Part shown: piece by piece, positions 1 to 8,975 of the stretch
How positions within the stretch are numbered: the stretch's first letter is position 1
Layout: every line of letters starts with the position of its first letter
Origin: Pyronema omphalodes
Lineage: Eukaryota; Ascomycota; Pezizomycetes; Pezizales; Pyronemataceae
Assembly: GCA_024516155.1 (NCBI GenBank)
Contig: JAJJXM010000203.1
Coordinates: 1-15,750, forward strand
Length of the DNA stretch: 15,750 bases
Direction: 5' to 3'
Made by a program: the position numbers and the translations under genes
The notes under the pieces: model-generated
Database searches by the model: none
What the model was told of the DNA's origin: nothing
What the model saw: only the letters and a program-made list of their open reading frames with translations

Positions 1-601
1 CAGTGGGCGGTCTGTAAACGGAGAGGTTTATCGCGAGTCGTTCGGGGTCCCCGTTCGGGGACATGAGGTAAACAGGGAAATACCTCTTCTCCATCAAAGT
101 CTCGCTCGAGGTTTCCGAGGCTAGCTCGGGTGCTGTTGGTGGCTGTTCCCCGTTGGGGTGTTGTCGGTCCTTCTCCGGGACTGGAGTTGGTTCATCCGGT
201 GTTGGAGCGGGCGGTGATGAGGAGCGGGCTGGCCCTGTGGCGCCGCATCTGGCCTCATGGCCGTCCATGTTCACCAGAAACCCGCAGTCATAGCAGACCG
301 TCTTTTCCCGCTGCCAGGCCCGACAGGCCTTCTGGACATCTAGATGTTTCCTCCGGATCACCGCTTCTAACTCGGGATCATGCATCCGTCTGCAGTTACA
401 TTCATTTGTTCCTTCCCGTCCAGCGGTTGGAAAATAGTTGTGGTTTTCTTTCGATTGTCGATGTGTGGCGCAGTAGTTGTCATAGCAAAAGGTCCAGTGT
501 TGGGCATCGTGTGGGGGATACGTGGTTGTCGGTGGGGGGGCATCCTGGCGGTACCAGCCGCCGGAGTGTTGGTTGTTCTCGGGGTTTATGGGGCTGGCCA
601 T
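1..601 (-). CDS. Element A ORF3: extra Cys/His-rich protein downstream of the chromodomain (partial)
   Basis: An open frame of exactly 200 codons runs from an ATG at 601 to the left edge without a stop; its end is not in the window. It is in a different frame from the chromodomain, whose frame stays open past this ATG, so the two overlap. Three Cys/His clusters are visible: CYDNYCATH (residues 39-47), CNCRRMH (68-74) and C-x2-C-x8-H-x3-C (103-119), the last resembling a zinc knuckle. A Pro/Glu-rich stretch follows (about 120-165), then LAINLSVY near the end. That tail aligns without gaps to the frame at 14926-15411. Accessory ORFs after the chromodomain occur in some fungal gypsy elements, but I know no established function. 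Nucleic-acid binding is inferred only from the Cys/His spacing. It is uninterrupted although the adjoining Pol has many breaks. Confidence 0.6.
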   Translation of the reverse strand, partial: MASPINPENNQHSGGWYRQDAPPPTTTYPPHDAQHWTFCYDNYCATHRQSKENHNYFPTAGREGTNECNCRRMHDPELEAVIRRKHLDVQKACRAWQREKTVCYDCGFLVNMDGHEARCGATGPARSSSPPAPTPDEPTPVPEKDRQHPNGEQPPTAPELASETSSETLMEKRYFPVYLMSPNGDPERLAINLSVYRPPT

Positions 602-604
602 GGT

Positions 605-1037
605 TCTTACAACCTTGGGGCTGGTTTTCGTGGGTAGGTGGTATGAAATCGTCGGATAGCGCTCGGGGGGAGTTCGTGAAGTTCTGCGAGGGGTACTAAG
701 TCCGGTCGGGATAAGGGAATCCTGTCCACCGTACATGATACTAGAGTCTATTTCGATGGTAGCGGGAATCAACTATCTCCTCTACTTCCCATTCCTCTTC
801 GTCTTCAATGATAATCGGTGGGGGAGGAGGCGGGACGTGCCCTGGGATCGGTGTAAGAGTAGGTTGAGCCAGCTCAAGTAATGATATGTGGAATACGGGG
901 TGTATCTTCACACTGGCGGGGAGGTCCAACTTATACGCTCTTGTTCCCTCGCGCTCGAGGATGGTGTATGGTCCCATCAGCTTGTAATCCAACTTGCTGG
1001 ATGGCGAGTCGTCTTCACATTTCTCCTCCGCAACCAC
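605..1037 (-). pseudogene. Element A integrase C-terminus (GPY/F) and chromodomain, broken
   Basis: Last part of Pol. The GPY/F module is recognised by KLMGPYTILEREGTRAYKLDL, followed by VFHISLLE and a Pro-rich spacer. Then comes a chromodomain beginning EEEWEVEEIVDSR. In chromoviruses this domain binds histone marks and steers integration. Two in-frame TAG stops cut it: 741-743, where a Gln (CAG) is usual, and 696-698 (DRT*YPSQNF), where a Trp (TGG) is usual; both fit C-to-T type transitions. Reading through them continues the domain (YHVRWTGFPYPD, then YPSQNFTN). The upstream join to the integrase core needs a 1-nt change near 1006, inside a Thr-Arg-Pro-Ser stretch. Beyond about 605 the frame stays open to about 490 but looks non-conserved and overlaps ORF3. 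Confidence 0.85.
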
Positions 1038-2395
1038 ACCCTATCCCCCTCCCTCAGCACAGGATCCGGGTGTCTTTTCTGATTTGCCTGTTCTGCCTGG
1101 GCAGCCTGTGCATATCCGATTTCTGCCTGTAGTTCCTGGTGGAGGTTGGTGAGGGCTGAGACGTATTCCGTCACCTCCGGGAATCCTCCTTCTATTCTTC
1201 CCAGGCTGGGTGCAAACCGCGGATGGTACCCATAGTTCGCGAAAAAGGGGGTAAACTTCGTTGTCTCGGATTGAGTGTTATTATAGCAAAACTCCGCCAT
1301 TGGGAGTAGTTTTTCCCAGTCATCCTGCTGGTAATGGCAGTACGCCTGCAGGTACTGTTCGAGGGTAGCGTTCGTGCGTTCGGTCTGCCCGTCGGTCTCT
1401 GGATGGAATGCGGTGCTGAGGTCGCTCGTCATCCCCATTGCCCCAATCACTCGGTTCCAAAACGTCGAGGTAAATAGAGACCCGCGGTCTGAGACGATAT
1501 CATTAGGAAGTCCGTGGGCCCTGACCACAGGCCTCAGGAATCCATCCTCCAGTTCCCTCGGCCCTATCGTGTCTGTACAGGCCACGAAGTTAGCCATCTT
1601 TGTGAATGGATCCACAATTTCCCATAGGGCGTTATTCCCTCCTCCTGACGGAAGTCCGGTGATAAAGTCCATGGACACTGAATCCCACGGCCTCGCTGGT
1701 GGCTGTAAGGGCTTCAGGGGCCCGAAAGGAGCGTGCCTGACTGGCTTAATTCTTCTGCAGGTATCGCAGTGGTCTACGTATCGGTTGACATATTGGCGTT
1801 GCTGAGGCCAATAATAGTTTCTACTGATTAGCTCCAAGGTCCTTGCCCGCCCCGGGTGTCCCGCAACGACTGTGTCGTGGTGGTCATGTAGGAGCGGCAG
1901 CCGCAATTCATGGTTGTCTAGTACCCATATCAACCCTTCATACAGCAGCAGCCCCTGCCGTTCTTCGCAAAGTCCCAATGCTACCTTCCCGTCTATCTTC
2001 TCCCCAGTCCGTAATTTTCTTAATACCTCCTGTATCTCCTGATCCTCCCTTGTCTTCTGTTTAATTTCTCTTAACAATTCCTCATCGACCTGTATTTCCA
2101 TCACCTCGGCAGAGTTGATCCAGAAGGTCTGCGGCGGCAAAAGGACTCGTTCCCTGGTCTGCCGGTGTTTCAGCTCCCCTTCCCAAGGAGAATCTCCTGA
2201 TGCTCTCGATAGGATGTTGGGCTTTCCCGCAAGTTTGCCGGGTCGATAGGTTATCGCGAAGTCGTAGTTTGCCAACATTTCAGCCCCCCTTGCCTGTCGT
2301 AGGTTTAGGTCTCTCTTCGTCGTCCAATATTCCAAATTCTTATGATCCGTTAATATAGTAATTTTGTGTCGAGTATTCTTGCAGTAGGTTCCCAA
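977..2395 (-). pseudogene. Element A integrase core (with end of RNase H)
   Basis: Inserts the element's cDNA into the host chromosome. The frame opens with the last RNase H motif (TDHKNLEYW). The integrase zinc-binding HHCC module follows (HDHHDTVVAGHPG ... CDTC), with RNYYWP between the pairs. The catalytic core has all three acidic residues: Asp in SMDFITGLP (1667-1669), Asp in VSDRGSLF (1487-1489) and Glu in DGQTERTN (1379-1381). The last two are 35 residues apart, the classical D,D(35)E spacing. The frame drifts into non-homologous sequence just before its stop at 977 (RNVKTTRHPASW), because of an apparent 1-nt deletion near 1006; the GPY/F region continues in another frame. The core itself has no stops. 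Confidence 0.92.
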
Positions 2396-3882
2396 TTTTT
2401 ATTTAAGCCTTCCACTATGGCGAGAAGTTCTTTATCATGTATATCGTAATTTAGTTCTGGGTCTTTTAGTTTGCGCGAGAAACATCCTAATGGATGTAGG
2501 ATGCCCTGGTCGTCTGGCTGTGAGCAAACTGCACCGAGGGAGTAGTCCGACGCATCTGTCTCCAGGGTTACGGATTTTGTGGGGTCGAAATGTCGTAGGA
2601 TTGGACCAGAAATCAGTGCCCATTTCAGTTGTTCGAATGCTGATTTAGCCGCGTCGTCCCATTTCTATGCTACATCCTTTGTCGTCAATTTTGTAAGAGG
2701 CACCGTTATTCTGCTAAAAGCCCGGATAAACCTCCTATAGAAGTTGGCGAACCCTATGAAACTTTGGATCCCCTTCACGTTTGTTGGTTCCCTCCGTTCT
2801 GCCACTGCTTTTACCTGTTCCGGATCCATCCGTATCCCCGTTGGTGATATGATATATCCCAAATACTCTGTCTCCGTGGTGTGAAACTCGCATTTTGAGG
2901 CCTTGAGCCTTAGCTTTACCTTATCCACCGGTTCCAAAACCTTCCTAACATGCTGTTGGTGTTGATGCAGATCATCCGAGTAAATGAGGATGTCGTCAAG
3001 ATATGCCAGACAGAAGATATCTAGATAGTCACTGAGGACCTCGTTTATCCACCTCTGGAAGGATGCTGGAGCGTTGGTAAGACCGAATGGCATGACCAAA
3101 TACTCGAAGAGACCGTATTTCGTCCGGAAAGCAGTTTTCCATTCGACCCCCCTTGCGATCCGCAGGTTATGATAGGCGTCACGCACGTCGAGTTTCCTAT
3201 ATATCTTTGCGTTGGATAGGTGATCCAACGCTTCCCCTATCAACGGGAGAGGTGTCCTATCCTTCACTGTGATCTCGTTGAGTCCCCGATAGTCCACACA
3301 GAGTCTCAGTATGCCATCTTTCTTTTTTACAAAATGTATCGGGGCCCCCACCGGTGATGTTGAGCAGCGTATGCATCCCTTCTCAAGACTAGTGTCCAAG
3401 TATTCTTTCAACGTCCTCAACCTTCCGTCGTCCAATGCTCGAAGGGGTTCGAATGGCAGAACCCCTCCCTTCACCAACGGACACCGATGGTCGTGATGGC
3501 GGTGTGGGGGCCGCCCGGACACTTCTTCCTTGTCGAATACGTGCAGGAAGTCATGATATTCGACTGGAACAATATCACTGGCTGAGCGCGGGGTCGGTTC
3601 CTGCCGTTGCGAGTTGTCTGAACTCGGGGATAAGGGCACCTGAACGGAGTCATACTGCACGTCCCGTAGGGATCCTATGGCGGGGTCAGCGATCCAGTCG
3701 AAGGTTCCTTCCCGTTCCTCCTCATCTTCCTCCTCTTCCTCGTCTCCATAGGCCTGCATTCGAAAAGGATCCTTTTGTGCACCATCCTGGATCCGTTTCC
3801 GTTCCTCCTTTTCTTCTTCCCCTGCTTCGGGCTGCATTCGAAGAGGATCGTTTTGTGCAGCATCCTGGAACTCTTTCCGTTA
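2396..3882 (-). pseudogene. Element A reverse transcriptase and RNase H
   Basis: Copies element RNA into DNA. The RT begins after an acidic segment: EYHDFLHVFDKEE, then KKKDGILRLCVDYRGLN, LDVRDAYHNLRI, WKTAFRTKYGLFEYLVMPFGLTNAPA split over the fingers/palm, and the catalytic YLDD at 2992-3003, with FIGFANFYRRFI at the connection. RNase H follows in the same frame after a TAG stop at 2665-2667 (usually Trp there): TDASDYSLGAV and YDIHDKELLAIVEG are clear. A 1-nt frame change in an A-rich stretch near 2400 separates it from TDHKNLEYW. Another stop, TAA at 3880-3882, lies upstream in the linker repeat where sibling repeat units have GAA. RT motifs are all present, so this copy was functional ancestrally. 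Confidence 0.92.
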
Positions 3883-4258
3883 CTCCTCTTTTCCATCCTT
3901 TCCTTCGGTCTGCGTTCGCAAAGCATCGTTTTGTTCGTCATTGAGGATCCTTTTCTGTTCCTTCTTCCTATAGTCCCTCCTGTCCTTGTTTCGAAAAGGA
4001 TCATTTCGTTGGTTAATTTGGATCTCTTTTCGTTGTTCCTCCTCCTGGTCCTTCTCGACCTTCATTCGAAAGGGATCATTTTGTCTGTTCCCCAGGTCCC
4101 TTGTAGCTCCTCCTCTTCTTCGTCCCTTCCCATGTCCTCATAGAACCCCCTTCGAAAAGGATCATCTTGTGCTCTGTCTTGGACCCTTCCTTGTTGCTCC
4201 CCTTCCCCCGCTTTTCCTGGTCCCCTTTGATCCTTCTTCGCCACGGATCATCTTCTCG
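3758..4258 (-). repeat. Seven-unit tandem repeat encoding a charged linker between protease and RT of Element A
   Basis: A block resembling ATTCGAAAAGGATCATTTTG (plus strand) recurs at about 3758, 3836, 3914, 3989, 4064, 4150 and 4236, giving periods of 78, 78, 75, 75, 86 and 86 bp. Read on the minus strand each block encodes a core such as QNDPFR or KDPFRM, followed by a Glu/Lys/Arg-rich stretch and IQ(D/N), so the unit is about 25-29 residues. The first four periods are multiples of three and units 1-5 share the RT frame. The two 86-bp periods each shift the frame by one, taking the reading from the protease frame to the RT frame, so each probably lost one base. Chromovirus Pol proteins do not normally carry such an array here. 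Confidence 0.8.
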
Positions 4259-4935
4259 TTTCTTCTTTCTGGTTCGATCGCCCCAGCTTTCCTTCCTCTC
4301 TTCCTATCTTGCTTGTCATATTCTTTCTGCCCTGGCTGCGGCCTGCGCAGTGTCCAGTTGATATTGTTCAATAGCATCGTCTTGCGTTACCGTGGTCGTG
4401 TGAGGTGAGGTCGAGGTCACTACGCACCTCTTAGCGCAACGCGCCGAGTCGAACGTAACTCTTCCCTCGTTCCAGTTGATACTGGGGTTCTGCGTCCGGA
4501 GCCATGGAAGCCCCACCATGATAGGTGAGTTTCCAATCGTGATACAATGCAGTCGAATATCCTCCTCATGGTTGTTGATCTGTAGTTTCACCATAGCTTC
4601 GTGGGTGACTGGTCCACTAGCTATCTCCCATCCGTCCACCGCCAACACCCTTCGTGGGACGTCCTTCTTTTCCAACGGGATCCCCACCCCTTCCGCATAT
4701 TGCTTCTCGATGAAGTTCTCTGTCGCTCCACAGTCAACCATCGTCGTCGTGGTGTGTTCTCGGTTGTCTTTTCCTTTTATTACTACTTTGAATATGATCT
4801 TTTCGTCTCGTCGGTATGGCCCTACGCTTGATATCATGTAGGCTGGTTCCGGATTGTCTGGTTCGGCAGAACTCTTCGTCCCCAGGAGTCCACCTTGTCC
4901 TTTTACTCCTGGGGATCCTCCTTTCCCGTTCTTTC
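4259..4935 (-). pseudogene. Element A aspartic protease (start of Pol)
   Basis: Matures the Gag-Pol polyprotein. The active site reads VDCGAT (Asp codon 4733-4735), a DCGAT variant of the usual DSGAT, followed by FIEKQYAEGVGIPL and the second conserved motif IMVGLPWLR; SINWNEGRVTF follows. This is retropepsin-like organisation. The frame is open upstream of the first Met (about 4837) across the frameshift heptamer at 4921-4927, so it is probably translated by -1 frameshifting out of gag rather than from its own start. Downstream it meets TGA at 4316-4318 and TAG at 4304-4306. Reading past these it continues in the same frame into the first linker repeat (EDDPWRRR), so both stops look like point mutations (CGA to TGA, CAG to TAG). 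Confidence 0.88.
4879..4927 (-). promoter_or_regulatory. -1 ribosomal frameshift signal at the gag/pol junction of Element A
   Basis: In the gag frame the codons read acG GGA AAG, a canonical X_XXY_YYZ slippery heptamer (4927-4921). Pol is in the -1 frame and open across it. Five bases downstream starts a perfect 11-bp stem: TCCCCAGGAGT (minus strand, 4915-4905) pairs with ACTCCTGGGGA (4889-4879) around a 15-nt loop. The gag stop TAA (4905-4903) lies in the stem/loop boundary. Heptamer, 5-nt spacer and stable stem match known -1 frameshift signals. In this copy the 95-bp duplication just upstream puts ribosomes in the wrong frame before they reach it. Confidence 0.8.
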
Positions 4936-4943
4936 TTCGACTT

Positions 4944-5133
4944 GTTCCTCGTCAATGTTGGCCTCTGCCCTCCGGTACGTCCTTCGTTCCCCCTTTGGTT
5001 TTTTGTGGGGACATTTTGCGGCGTAGTGGCCCGTTTTTGTTCCTCGTCAATGTTGGCCTCTGCCCTCCGGTACGTCCTTCGTTCCCCCTTTGGTTTTTTG
5101 TGGGGACATTTTGCGGCGTAGTGGCCCGTTTTT
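4944..5133. repeat. 95-bp perfect tandem duplication in Element A gag
   Basis: Bases 4944-5038 and 5039-5133 are identical by eye, head to tail, starting GTTCCTCGTCAATG and ending GGCCCGTTTTT. It duplicates half of the zinc knuckle and the basic tail of gag. It adds a +2 frame change, so it disrupts gag-pol. Perfect identity suggests it is more recent than the point mutations in the element, or that it is an assembly artefact. Confidence 0.95.
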
Positions 5134-5288
5134 CCGCAGTTGAAGCATCCATTGTTTTTACGTCGTTGCTCTTCCTCGGTCCTATCCCCAGGCATGCCCC
5201 TCCGGGTGGCATCCAGCTCCATTGGCTCGGCTTCCGAAAAGGTCGATCCCTGGTGGCCGTTCTTCGGATGGAAATTCTGGTACTGGAG

Positions 5289-5293
5289 CTCAT
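5289..5293. repeat. Target site duplication of Element B, left copy (CTCAT)
   Basis: CTCAT directly abuts the left LTR of Element B and is matched by CTCAT at 11646-11650 beyond the right LTR. Five-base duplications are typical of Ty3/gypsy integration. Confidence 0.95.
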
Positions 5294-5799
5294 TGTCAGG
5301 GACTAAGAACGGACGTTCGAAGAACACACTGAACACTACCGGGCAGGGGAGGAGTACGCGGGTTCCGGGACACGCGAATGGAAGGACAAGAACCGAAGTG
5401 CACGACAGACGGCCAGCACACTAGACAAGGACAGGAACAAGGACAAGAATGACGTGAGTCTTGAGATGAGAAATCTCATTAAAGTTCGAGGGAAACACAC
5501 AAGACGTTCGATGGAGAACTCAACGACGGGGAGGCAAGCCTCCTTATGTAGAAAGGGCGGCCAGCACTCTGGCTGGGCCGTCATCCAACATCGCTAGATG
5601 AACAGCTTCCGTTCTCCGTCATTTCACCTGCGACGCCACAGCCTCTACAGCTCCTGGTACGTCATCCATCATCGATCACTCAATCATCAACAACGGCACG
5701 GCACACACAACAACACAACAACACAAGGCGGCACAACAACGACAATGGCACAACAACGACATCAACAACACAACGGCTCGTCAGCCGTGTGCCGTGACA
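5294..5799 (-). repeat. 3' LTR of Element B (506 bp)
   Basis: Begins TGTCAGGGACTAAG and ends GCCGTGACA on the plus strand; collinear over its full length with 11140-11645 (about 94% identical by eye). It contains a TATA-like TACATAAGG (minus strand, 5550-5542) and, 38 bases downstream, ATCGAACGT (5512-5504), exactly complementary to the element's primer-binding site. The U3 side (5690-5780) is a low-complexity CAA/CAACA-rich stretch. No obvious polypurine tract precedes this LTR inside the element. Confidence 0.97.
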
Positions 5800-5810
5800 G
5801 TACCACGCCA

Positions 5811-6055
5811 TTAGGCTCGAGTTCCTACAAGAGGAGAAGGTTTGTCTGGGTACAGTTGATGGAAACGTTCGGCGGCCTCGGTTTCTGACAGGTTCGTTTC
5901 TGGTTCCCAAGTCGGGGAGTCGTGCCTTGTCCATTTGACGAGGGACTGCAGGTTACCTCGGGACCAACGGCTGTCCAGGATTTCGTCGACGAACCATTCT
6001 TCTTCGCCGTCTACCACTACGGGTAGTGGCGATGGGATCACCTGTCCAGGAAGGG
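5811..6055 (-). pseudogene. Element B chromodomain, Pol C-terminus
   Basis: The frame shows a Pro-rich spacer followed by a chromodomain: EEEWFVDEILDSR, then SLVKWTRHDSPTWEPETNL and a C-terminal helix (AAERFHQLYPDK). The aromatic positions typical of chromodomains are kept, and unlike in Element A there is no internal stop. It is separated from the integrase frame by an apparent 1-nt change near 6050, just after VSLLNPA. The stop codon at 5811-5813 lies about 12 bp from the 3' LTR, so Pol uses almost all the internal region. Confidence 0.9.
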
Positions 6056-7432
6056 GCTCCGAGTAGCCGGGTTTAATAGTGATACCGGGAACGTCCTATG
6101 GTGTTTCATGGTGTCCGGAATATCCAATTCATACACGTGGGATCCAATGGGCCGAACCACAGTGAAGGGACCCAGGTGCTTGTTCTCCAGCTTTTTTGAT
6201 GGTCGGCGGGTCCTGAGGGTACGTGCATCCAGCCATACCAGGTCACCTGGCTTGAAGACCGGCGCGGGGAGTCGAGAGTTGTCGGCGGCTTCCACGAGGC
6301 GGGCTTGGGCATATTTCATTGCTGAACGGAGGAAGTCATGGATGTGAGATATCCTTTCTGTCACCTCGCTGGCTTTAACTTCCTCAGGGTTGTCAGTCCT
6401 GATCTCCAGTTCGAACGAGCATTTCGGATGTCGGCCGTGCAAGGCAAAGAACGGGGACAGTGATGTCGTATCTGATACTTGATTATTTGCGGCAAATTCC
6501 GCCACGGGTAAAATTTTCTTCCAGTCGTCTTGTAGGTAAAAAACGTAAGTGCGGAGATACTGTTCCGTCACCGCGTTAATACTTTCTGTTTGTCCATCGG
6601 TCTGCGGGTGGAATGCCGTGCTTGTGGCAATCTCAATGCCCATGCAATTTGCAAGGTGCTTCCAGAAGTGAGCTACAAATTGCGGGCCACGGTCGGATAC
6701 CACTGAATCCGGGAGACCGTGGAGTTCAAAGACGTTTTCGAGGAAAAGTTGTCCGAATCCTTCCGCGTCTATAGTGGAATTGCAGGGCACCAAGTGCCAC
6801 TGCTTTGTAAGTCGGCAAACGATCGTACATATTGCGTCGAAGCCTTCTGATATCGGGAGTCCAGTAACAAAGTCCACAGATATGTTCTGCCACGGGTGGT
6901 GAGGGACTAGTAGGGGTTTCAAGGTTCCGTAGGGTGCGTGGTGGGTAGCTTTCGTTCTTTTACAAGTGTGGCAGTTGCGGACGAACTGGTCCACATCTTT
7001 CCGCATTGAGGGCCAATAGTAATTACGGGCTAGGAGTTCGAAAGTCTTCGCACGTCCCGGGTGTCCCATGGTGGGTGGGTCGTGGTTATCCTGAAGTAGT
7101 TTCAGGCGCAACATGTCCAGTGCGGGGATGTACAGGCAGTCTCGATAGTATAAACGGTTTTCCAACGAGGAACAGTCGGCGAGTGAGATGTCTTGACAGA
7201 TCTGGGTTCCATCTTCCAGCATTCCCAACACTCGGTTGGGGAATGAATCTGTCTTGTATCCCTCCTTGAATAGGAGGTCCACTTCAGAGGGTGCCAGCCT
7301 CATGGGCGGGGTCATGCACACTTGAAAATTCTGTGGCTTCAGGACAGCTTGTTGATTTGCTAGTATACGCTCGTCTCCTTCCCCCGGGAGATCGGCGGCT
7401 CGTCCCGTCAAGGCGTCCGGTTTGCCTCCCAA
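6038..7432 (-). pseudogene. Element B integrase
   Basis: The HHCC zinc module is present (DNHDPPTMGHPG, RNYYWPSM, CHTCKRTK), followed by a catalytic core with Asp in SVDFVTGLP (6872-6874), Asp in VSDRGPQF (6692-6694) and Glu in DGQTESIN (6584-6586), the last two 35 residues apart. The GPY/F module (KHLGPFTVVRPIGSHVYELDI) follows. It is in the same frame as RT/RNase H upstream, separated only by TGA stops at 7466-7468 and 7607-7609, so it was part of a single Pol. The core is intact; the frame ends at 6038 because of a 1-nt change before the chromodomain. Confidence 0.95.
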
Positions 7433-8975
7433 CGTTCCGGGTTGGTAGGTAATGACGAAGTTGAATCACGACAGGAATTCGGACCAACGTGCTTGTCGTC
7501 TGTTTAGTAGTTTCGTTGTCATGAAATACTCCAGATTTTTGTGATCTGGGAGTACTTTAATCGGGAAGGCGGAGCCCTCTGAGTGGGGATGCCAGTCCTC
7601 GAAACATCAAACTATTGCCAGTAGTTCCTTATCATAGATTTCGTAAGTGCATTCCGCCGGGGAATGCTTCTTGGTGTACAAGGCAACGGGGTGCAGTACG
7701 TTATCGTCGTCATACTGTGACAACACTCCGGCGGACACATAACCGGATGCGTCCGTTTCCACCACAATCGGCTTTTCGTAGTCGAAATGCTTCAGGATCG
7801 TTGCCGAGGTAAATGCGTTTTTTAAGCGGTCAAAGGCATCTTGCTGGTCTTTACCCCAGGTAAAGGGGATTGCTTTGCCATCTTGCTTCTTGGTCAAAGC
7901 TGTTAGGGGGGAGACTACTTTCGAGTAGTCTTTAATAAATCGTCGGTAGAAGTTCGCAAAACCAAGGAACTCTTGGACCTGTTCCAAATTGGTCGGTTCC
8001 TTCCAATCTCTGACTGTCGCTACTTTGCAGTCCATCATGCGAGCAATGTTATATCCCAGGTACTGGACTCCGGCCTCAGCAAACTTACACTTCTCTGGTT
8101 TCAAGTGTAGTTTTTCTTGTTTAAGTCCTTCCAAGATCTTGCGTACATGTGAGGTGTGATCGGGCTTTGTTTCAGAGAATACGAGGATATCATCCAAGTA
8201 TGCTGTACAAAACTGGTCCAGGTATGGTCGCAGTACATCATTGATGAATGCCTGGAAATCGGCAGGCGCGTTTGTGAGCACGAAGGGCATCACTTCGGAC
8301 TCGAATAATCCATACCTTGTGCGGAACGCTGTTTTCCATTCTTCGCCTTCTGCCATTCTAATCAGGTTATAGGCGCTGCGGACGTCTAGGGTTGTAAAAT
8401 ACTGAGCTTTGGAAAAATTCATCATCGTTTCCTGTATCAGTGGTAGTGGGTACCGATTCTTTTCGGTCCCTTCATTCAATCTTCGGTAATCCACGCATAG
8501 ACGTAAGGATCCATCTGATTTCTTCACAAATAATATCGGCGAGGTGGCTGATGATTTGGAGCGTTGTATAAAGCCTGTTTCCAAATTTTCGTCTAGCCAT
8601 GTTTTTAGTGTCTGTAATTCGTTGCGTGATAACGAGTATAGGGGGCCAAAGGGGGGAACGAATCCCTCTTGCAAGGGAATCTTGTGGTCGTAGGGTCGGT
8701 GTGGGGGGTGTTCCTTCGGGTTGCCTTCCTGCAACAGGTCGAGGTAGTCATGGTACTCTTCGGGGATCATGTCCTTTAGCTCTTCATCCGTGAGGGGGGG
8801 TCTGTCTTCCAAGGCGACGGTGATCTCGTCCAGCAATAGCGACAAGACTGTTAGGTGTTCGTCTTCTACCATCTCCTTGAAATCGGAGATGGTCAGACTT
8901 GATATTGCTATTGGAGGGTCGTCGGGAGGGTCAGGACCGGGTTTTCCAGTTTTGGCATGGAGTCTGTGTCGTGCT
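7433..8975 (-). pseudogene. Element B reverse transcriptase and RNase H
   Basis: RT motifs in order: EYHDYLDLLQEG, KKSDGSLRLCVDYRRLN, LDVRSAYNLIRM, WKTAFRTRYGLFE, LTNAPADFQAFIN, the catalytic YLDD at 8189-8200 and FLGFANFYRRFI. RNase H follows ([37 protein letters not shown]). Two in-frame TGA stops lie in the RNase H region, at 7607-7609 (after LLAIV, where Arg/Lys is usual) and 7466-7468 (before FNFVITYQPG). Both would be CGA to TGA, a C-to-T change at CpG. The join to protease upstream needs a frame change near 8940-8975, in a Pro/Asp-rich linker. There is no repeat array in this linker, unlike in Element A. Confidence 0.95.

Larger units (their letters stand above)
4903..5293 (-). pseudogene. 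Element A gag, C-terminal part with zinc knuckle
   Basis: Nucleocapsid part of Gag. It continues the gag frame interrupted at the Element B insertion: the frame is unbroken once the insertion and one CTCAT copy are ignored. It carries one CCHC zinc knuckle, CFNCGKTGHYAAKC (5147-5106), which binds and packages element RNA. A Lys/Arg-rich tail follows. A 95-bp tandem duplication (4944-5133) begins inside the knuckle; since 95 is not a multiple of three, the second copy is read in another frame (RATTPQNVP...), which stays open to 4734 but is not gag. Without the duplication gag would end at TAA 4903-4905, just past the frameshift heptamer. Confidence 0.85.

Noticed and set aside
130..699. A 189-codon plus-strand ORF at the left edge.
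   Set aside because: It is antisense to ORF3, whose Cys/His clusters and position downstream of the chromodomain make the minus strand the better reading.
3758..4258. CRISPR-like array (regular ~78-bp period).
   Set aside because: Repeats are imperfect throughout, spacers are similar to each other, the frame is coding within Pol, and the setting is eukaryotic.
3775..4408. Plus-strand ORFs looking like membrane proteins (Phe/Leu-rich).
   Set aside because: They are the reverse complement of a Glu/Lys-rich Pol linker, which always gives Phe/Leu/Ser-rich antisense frames.
4816..5306. Plus-strand ORFs with hydrophobic, Leu/Phe-rich translations.
   Set aside because: They are the complement of the zinc knuckle and Lys/Glu-rich gag tail; the repeats in them come from the 95-bp duplication.
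5690..5780. CAACA-rich stretch as a microsatellite or promoter of its own.
   Set aside because: It is the U3 part of LTR B, present equally in both LTRs.
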